A stretch of 64,000 nt of DNA, from positions 1-64,000 of the forward strand of contig JBMNEO010000003.1 in NCBI GenBank assembly GCA_050948825.1, in the 5' to 3' direction. The notes under the pieces are model-generated. The model was not told the origin of the DNA. It made no database searches and saw nothing but the letters and a program-made list of their open reading frames with translations. Position 1 is the first letter of the stretch. Every line of letters begins with the position of its first letter. A program made the translations under genes and the position numbers. This DNA is from DUQX01 sp050948825 (GTDB taxonomy: Bacteria > Bacillota > Dethiobacteria > DTU022 > UBA8154). Of this stretch, positions 59,515-64,000 are shown one piece after another.

Positions 59515-60717
59515 TTATTCAATAATCGAGGTAACCACGCCTGCTCCCACAGTACGGCCGCCTTCGCGAATTGCAAACCGAAGACCCTCTTCAATCGCTA
59601 TGGGGGTAATCAGTTCTATAACCATGTTTACGTTGTCCCCCGGCATCACCATCTCCACTCCCTCAGGAAGGGTTATGGAGCCGGTTACGTCGGTCGTCCG
59701 GAAGTAAAACTGGGGACGATAACCCGGGAAAAACGGAGTATGACGACCACCCTCTTCTTTCTTCAATACATATACCTCACCGTTATACTTGAGGTGCGGT
59801 TTGATACTCCCCGGCTTGGCCAGTACCTGACCGCGTTCTATTTCGTCACGGTCTATGCCCCGCAGCAGGACACCCACATTGTCGCCCGCTTCCGCTTCAG
59901 TCATGGTCTTGCGAAACATCTCCACACCCGTCGCTACTGTCTTGCGCGGACGTTCGCTAAAACCAACAATCTCTACTTCATCTCCCATTTTTATTACCCC
60001 ACGCTCTACACGACCGGTGGCTACCGTTCCACGACCGGTGATGGTAAATACGTCTTCAACAGGCATTAGGAAGGGTTTATCCCGATCACGCTCCGGTGTG
60101 GGAATGTAGGAATCTATGGCATCCATTAGTTCCCAGACTACTTTGCAGTTCTCACATTCTCTCTTGCCACAGCCGCATTCCATAGCTTTTAACGCAGAAC
60201 CGGTTATTACAGGTATTTCATCACCAGGGAATTCATAGTCGCTCAGCAGTTCGCGAACTTCCATCTCCACCAGTTCCAATAGCTCGGGATCGTCTACCTG
60301 GTCGGCTTTGTTTAAAAATACTACGATGTAGGGAACCTGTACCTGGCGGGATAATACAATGTGTTCCCTGGTCTGCGGCATCGGACCATCTGCTGCCGAT
60401 ACCACTAATATGGCTCCGTCCATCTGCGCCGCTCCGGTGATCATGTTCTTGACATAGTCAGCGTGACCAGGACAGTCCACATGCGCATAGTGACGGTTAT
60501 CAGTCTCGTACTCCACGTGCGCCGTCGCTATGGTTATCCCACGCTCCCGCTCCTCCGGAGCCTTGTCAATTTGGTCAAAATCAGTCCGCTCAGCATAACC
60601 CTGACTGGCCAAACAATAGGTGATCGCTGAAGTCAATGTCGTCTTGCCATGGTCTACGTGCCCTATCGTTCCTACGTTAACGTGAGGCTTGGTCCTCTCA
60701 AATTTTTTCTTGGCCAT
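59515..60717 (-). CDS. tuf: Elongation factor Tu with a four-Cys insertion
   Basis: 400 residues. G-domain motifs 'GHVDHGKTTLT' (18-28), 'DCPGHADY' and 'NKAD' (one change from the usual NKxD context is normal) are intact, followed by beta-barrel domains 2 and 3 ('TGRGTVATGRVERG', 'GYRPQFYFRTTDVTG'). At about residues 180-191 the loop reads ECGCGKRECENC instead of the usual short acidic stretch, giving a C-x-C-x4-C-x2-C set able to bind a metal. I recall similar insertions in Moorella and Desulfotomaculum EF-Tu. GGGGG precedes the ATG. Confidence 0.98.
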   Translation of the reverse strand: MAKKKFERTKPHVNVGTIGHVDHGKTTLTSAITYCLASQGYAERTDFDQIDKAPEERERGITIATAHVEYETDNRHYAHVDCPGHADYVKNMITGAAQMDGAILVVSAADGPMPQTREHIVLSRQVQVPYIVVFLNKADQVDDPELLELVEMEVRELLSDYEFPGDEIPVITGSALKAMECGCGKRECENCKVVWELMDAIDSYIPTPERDRDKPFLMPVEDVFTITGRGTVATGRVERGVIKMGDEVEIVGFSERPRKTVATGVEMFRKTMTEAEAGDNVGVLLRGIDRDEIERGQVLAKPGSIKPHLKYNGEVYVLKKEEGGRHTPFFPGYRPQFYFRTTDVTGSITLPEGVEMVMPGDNVNMVIELITPIAIEEGLRFAIREGGRTVGAGVVTSIIE

Positions 60718-60762
60718 ATTATTTTACCCCCTTAGTTTTCAGATAACTGCTTTTTTTCTTGC

Positions 60763-62832
60763 TTAATAACTATACGTTCTGCTTACAATTTTCTCGGCAA
60801 TATTTGATGGAAGCTCATTATAGTAGGAAAATTCCATTGAAAAAGTCCCGCGTCCCTGGGTATGAGAGCGCAAGTCGGTTGCGTAACCAAATAGTTCCGA
60901 AAGAGGAACAAAACCTTTTATAACCTGACTCCCCCCCTTGGGCTCAATTCCTTCAATCTTGCCACGGCGGGAATTGACATCCCCGATAACATCTCCAATA
61001 TATTCTTCAGGAACCATAATCTCCACTTTCATAATCGGCTCCAACAGAATCGGGTTTGCTTGCGACATGCATCTTTTAAAGCCCATAGAAGCGGCAATTT
61101 TAAAAGCCAGTTCTGAAGAGTCAACCGGATGAAAAGAGCCGTCAAGCAAAGTCGCTTTAAGATCAATTACAGGATAGCCGCCCAAAACACCGCTATTTGC
61201 TGCTTCCTTCAGACCGGTTTCGATTGCCGGAATGAATTCTTTCGGAATAGCTCCACCGACGATTTTATTTTCGAAGATAAAACCGCTGCCTCTTTCCAGC
61301 GGGGCAATCTCCAGTACAACATGGCCATATTGTCCCCGACCTCCCGATTGACGGACAAATTTCCCTTCAGAACGGGACCTTTTGGCTATGGTTTCCTTGT
61401 AGGCTACCTGTGGCCGGCCAACATTGGCTCCAACCTTGAACTCCCGCAAAAGCCGATCAACAATAATCTCAAGGTGCAGCTCGCCCATACCTGAAATAAG
61501 CGTCTGACCGGTCTCCTCATCTGTAAAGGCCTGAAAAGTAGGGTCTTCCTCGGAAAGTTTCTGTAAAGAGAGCGACATCTTTTCCTGGTCTGCCTTTGTT
61601 TTAGGCTCAATGGCTACAGCGATAACCGGCTCGGGAAATTTGATATTTTCAAGGATAATAGGTTCTGTTTCACTGCAGAGAGTATCACCCGTGGATGTTT
61701 TTTTTAGCCCTACGGCAGCAACAATATCACCGGCAGAAGCCTCATTTAATTCTTCCCTGTGATTGGCATGCATCCTTAGAATACGCCCCACGCGTTCCTT
61801 TAACCCCTTGCTGGAGTTATATAAATAGGTACCGCTTTCAATTCTTCCGGAATAAATACGGAAAAAAGTTAGTTTCCCCACATAAGGATCGCTCATAATT
61901 TTAAAGGCCAGTGCCGCAAAGGGCTCATCATCAGCAGCTGTTCGCAGAAGTTGCTCATCTTCTTTTTCGGGCTTGAATCCCCTTACCGGAGGCACTTCCA
62001 GCGGTGAAGGAAGATAGTTCACTACAGCGTCCAGTAGCGGCTGCACTCCCTTGTTGCGGTAGGAGGAACCGCAGAGCACGGGAACATAGCTCTTTTCTAT
62101 CGTAGCAAACCGCAGGGCGTGATTGATTTCATCCACGCTGATTTCATGACCCTCCAAATATTTTTCCATAATATTTTCATCAACTTCTGCCAGCGTTTCC
62201 AACAGCCTTTCCCTGTAGTGCTCCGCCAGGTCAAGCAGATCTTGGGGTATTTCAGTTTCATCGCTGCGGGTTCCAAGATCATCCAAATAGGTGATCGATT
62301 TCATCCTAATCAAATCTATTATTCCTCTGAAATCCTCTTCTGCTCCTATTGGCAATTGGATGGGTATAACAGCGGCTTTAAGCTTGGCACGCAGCATGCG
62401 CAGTGTATTGAAAAAATCAGCGCCGGATATATCCATCTTGTTGATATATGCCAGGCGGGGAACACTGTACCTGTCAGCCTGCCGCCAAACAGTTTCAGAC
62501 TGTGGCTCAACCCCTTCCTTGGCACAAAAAATACCGATTGCACCATCAAGCACCCTGAGTGAACGTTCAACCTCTACAGTAAAGTCCACGTGTCCTGGTG
62601 TATCTATAATATTAATCCATACCCCTTTCCAAAAGCAGGTAGTAGCAGCGGACGTGATAGTAATACCCCTTTCCTGTTCCTGCACCATCCAATCCATGGT
62701 GGCAGCACCATCGTGCACTTCACCAAGCTTGTGCACCCTGCCCGTATAAAAAAGGATACGTTCTGTAGTGGTGGTCTTGCCACCGTCTATATGCGCAATT
62801 ATACCAATGTTTCTTGTTTTAGCCAGATCCAT
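60763..62832 (-). CDS. fusA: Elongation factor G with atypical G1 and G4 loops
   Basis: 689 residues from ATG 62832 (GGGAGGTG six bases upstream; GTG 62841 overlaps the site). Five-domain EF-G layout: G domain, then 'DDEPFAALAFKIMSDPYVGKLTFFRIYSG' (domain II), 'GMGELHLEIIVDRL' (domain III), 'GGRGQYGHVVLEI' (domain IV) and 'GKIEGIEPKGGSQVIKGFVPLSELFGYATDLRS' (domain V). G1 reads AHIDGGKT where AHIDAGKT is usual, and G4 is NKMDISGADF rather than NKMDRxGADF; domain V ends SMEFSYYNELP. Position in the str operon argues for the main translocase, though the sequence is on the divergent side. Confidence 0.95.
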   Translation of the reverse strand: MDLAKTRNIGIIAHIDGGKTTTTERILFYTGRVHKLGEVHDGAATMDWMVQEQERGITITSAATTCFWKGVWINIIDTPGHVDFTVEVERSLRVLDGAIGIFCAKEGVEPQSETVWRQADRYSVPRLAYINKMDISGADFFNTLRMLRAKLKAAVIPIQLPIGAEEDFRGIIDLIRMKSITYLDDLGTRSDETEIPQDLLDLAEHYRERLLETLAEVDENIMEKYLEGHEISVDEINHALRFATIEKSYVPVLCGSSYRNKGVQPLLDAVVNYLPSPLEVPPVRGFKPEKEDEQLLRTAADDEPFAALAFKIMSDPYVGKLTFFRIYSGRIESGTYLYNSSKGLKERVGRILRMHANHREELNEASAGDIVAAVGLKKTSTGDTLCSETEPIILENIKFPEPVIAVAIEPKTKADQEKMSLSLQKLSEEDPTFQAFTDEETGQTLISGMGELHLEIIVDRLLREFKVGANVGRPQVAYKETIAKRSRSEGKFVRQSGGRGQYGHVVLEIAPLERGSGFIFENKIVGGAIPKEFIPAIETGLKEAANSGVLGGYPVIDLKATLLDGSFHPVDSSELAFKIAASMGFKRCMSQANPILLEPIMKVEIMVPEEYIGDVIGDVNSRRGKIEGIEPKGGSQVIKGFVPLSELFGYATDLRSHTQGRGTFSMEFSYYNELPSNIAEKIVSRTYSY

Positions 62833-62881
62833 ACTACCCACCTCCCTTCAGGGGTTAAATGTAAAAGCTAGATATACGTTT

Positions 62882-63352
62882 TTACCAGCGGTAATGTGCA
62901 AAGGCTTTGTTACTTTCAGCCATTTTATGGGTATCTTCTTTCTTCTTGATTGTGTTGCCTGTATTGTTTGCGGTATCCATTAACTCGCCGGCAAGCCTCT
63001 GGGCCATGGTTTTTTCGCCCCGCGCCCTGCAGTTGTTTACCAACCACCTGATAGCCAGGATTAGTTTACGGTGTGCATTCACTTCTACCGGCACCTGATA
63101 AGTAGCGCCACCGACACGCCGGGGTTTAACCTCCAGGACCGGTGAAGCGTTGCGTACAGCAGTTTCAAATACTTCCAGGGGCTGTTTTCCCGTTTTCTCC
63201 CTGATAATTTCCATAGCATCGTAAAATATTGCCTGTGCGGTACCCTTTTTCCCATCGTACATTAGCTTATTAATAAATTTGCTGATAACTGCATTATTAT
63301 ACATGGGATCCGGGGATATTTCTCTCTTGGAAACAGGACCTTTTCTCGGCAA
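62882..63352 (-). CDS. rpsG: 30S ribosomal protein S7
   Basis: 156 residues from TTG 63352, seven bases after AGGAGG, giving the standard MPRKGPVSKRE; the frame reaching 63451 overlaps rpsL and is not used. 'GKKGTAQAIFYDAMEII', 'RRVGGATYQVPVEV' and 'AESNKAFAHYRW' are diagnostic. The repressor of the str operon in other bacteria. Confidence 0.97.
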   Translation of the reverse strand: MPRKGPVSKREISPDPMYNNAVISKFINKLMYDGKKGTAQAIFYDAMEIIREKTGKQPLEVFETAVRNASPVLEVKPRRVGGATYQVPVEVNAHRKLILAIRWLVNNCRARGEKTMAQRLAGELMDTANNTGNTIKKKEDTHKMAESNKAFAHYRW

Positions 63353-63380
63353 GCATACCCCTCCTCTCATGTTATTCTTT

Positions 63381-63755
63381 TTATGCTTTCGGCCTTTTTG
63401 ATCCGTATTTGGAACGCCCGCGTTTTCTATTGTCAACACCGGCAGCATCAAGTGCTCCCCTGATGAGGTGATACCTTACACCGGGCAGATCTTTTACACG
63501 ACCGCCCCTTACCAGAACTACTGAGTGTTCCTGCAGGTTATGGCCTATACCGGGAATATATGCAGTAACTTCAGTACCGTTGGTTAACCTTACACGAGCA
63601 ATTTTTCGCAAAGCAGAGTTAGGTTTTTTGGGCGTTGTAGTAGAAACTCTGGTACAGACCCCTCTCTTTTGCGGAGACCCCTCCAGCGCCGGTGAGTTAG
63701 ATTTTTTCATCACCTTTTTTCTATTGTGACGTACCAGTTGATTTAGGGTGGGCAC
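63381..63755 (-). CDS. rpsL: 30S ribosomal protein S12
   Basis: 124 residues, GTG start after AAAGGAGGTG. 'MPTLNQLVRHNRKK', 'PQKRGVCTRVSTTTPKKPNSALRK' and 'PGVRYHLIRGALDAAGV' are diagnostic. The Lys residues at which streptomycin-resistance changes arise (in TTPKKPNS and in the second loop 'RGGRVKDLPGVRY') have the sensitive-type sequence, as far as can be read. Confidence 0.97.
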   Translation of the reverse strand: MPTLNQLVRHNRKKVMKKSNSPALEGSPQKRGVCTRVSTTTPKKPNSALRKIARVRLTNGTEVTAYIPGIGHNLQEHSVVLVRGGRVKDLPGVRYHLIRGALDAAGVDNRKRGRSKYGSKRPKA

Positions 63756-63782
63756 CAGAACACCTCCTTTCTTAATGCAGCG

Positions 63783-64000
63783 TTATCTTTCAATAATTGC
63801 CGCCACAGCGGCACCAACTTTTATATTGCACGCTTTACCCAGCTCGGCCATGGTATCGACATTGTAAATCCGGATACCCTTTTCCCTGCACAATTGCACA
63901 ACAGGAGCAGTTACTCTTTCGTCAGCATCCCCGGCAATATATACAGTCAATGCTGAGCCGTTTTCCAGCGCTTTCATTGTTTGACGTGTGCCGGCAACAG
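63783..64000 (-). CDS. L7Ae-family ribosomal protein (YbxF-like), partial
   Basis: The frame stays open to the right edge: upstream of the Met at 63977 it reads VAGTRQT, which matches the 'GTKQTxKAL' start of L7Ae/YbxF proteins, so the true start lies beyond 64000. 'VYIAGDADERVTAP' and 'ELGKACNIKVGAAVAAII' are the kink-turn RNA-binding motifs. Directly before rpsL, its usual place in Bacillus and Clostridia between rpoC and rpsL. Confidence 0.93.
   Translation of the reverse strand, partial: VAGTRQTMKALENGSALTVYIAGDADERVTAPVVQLCREKGIRIYNVDTMAELGKACNIKVGAAVAAIIER

Noticed and set aside
1..64000. tRNA, rRNA, CRISPR array, integrase or prophage genes
   Set aside because: Looked for along both strands by eye; no cloverleaf, repeat-spacer pattern or recombinase motif was recognised.

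Overview
The window reads as chromosomal DNA of an anaerobic, endospore-forming member of the Firmicutes (Clostridia). Direct support: the str-S10-spc-alpha ribosomal cluster in Gram-positive order followed by ecfA1-ecfA2-ecfT-truA-rplM-rpsI, the cdaA-cdaR-glmM operon, SpoIIP and a CotF-like coat protein, strong AGGAGG-type ribosome binding sites, and many TTG/GTG starts. A four-cysteine insertion in EF-Tu, DUF1614, the AmmeMemoRadiSam set, a TRAP transporter and an orphan OadB-like peptide point (by inference) to the Moorella/Desulfotomaculum/Syntrophomonas part of the class. No tRNA, rRNA, CRISPR array, integrase or complete insertion sequence was seen.

Layout. 1-9.5 kb is accessory: a cut-off stalk-domain protein, a NagZ-type lipoprotein, an XRE regulator with a membrane partner, a methyltransferase, a nucleobase permease, then a convergent pair of putative drug-resistance genes (a MefA-like MFS pump and an ABC-F protein) whose leaders both carry terminator-like hairpins. 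9.9-13.4 kb holds a DUF1786 protein, SpoIIP and a DUF1614 membrane protein. 13.3-17.4 kb is a TRAP transporter operon behind a near-perfect sigma-54 promoter; its binding-protein gene looks frameshifted by a small palindrome. 17.4-25.3 kb has DegV, an orphan OadB-motif peptide, PcrA, a truncated GT61 glycosyltransferase fused tail-to-tail to a methyltransferase, a five-domain cell-wall amidase and a coat protein.

25.5-39.5 kb: cdaA-cdaR-glmM (c-di-AMP and cell-wall precursor supply), the AmmeMemoRadiSam genes, a phosphoesterase, Hsp20, an MBL hydrolase, a DUF4015 lipoprotein, a two-P-loop ATPase, a split chromate-type transporter and an archaeal-like GGGP synthase.

39.7-64 kb is one long minus-strand run of translation genes: (from the right) L7Ae-like, rpsL, rpsG, fusA, tuf, rpsJ, rplC-D-W-B, rpsS, rplV, rpsC, rplP, rpmC, rpsQ, rplN-X-E, rpsN, rpsH, rplF-R, rpsE, rpmD, rplO, secY, map, a KOW protein, infA, rpmJ, rpsM-K-D, rpoA, rplQ, then ecfA1-A2-T, truA, rplM, rpsI. 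adk is missing from its usual place between secY and map. Starts were refined where a ribosome binding site clearly favours a position inside the longest reading frame. All domain names come from reading motifs by eye; no database search was run.
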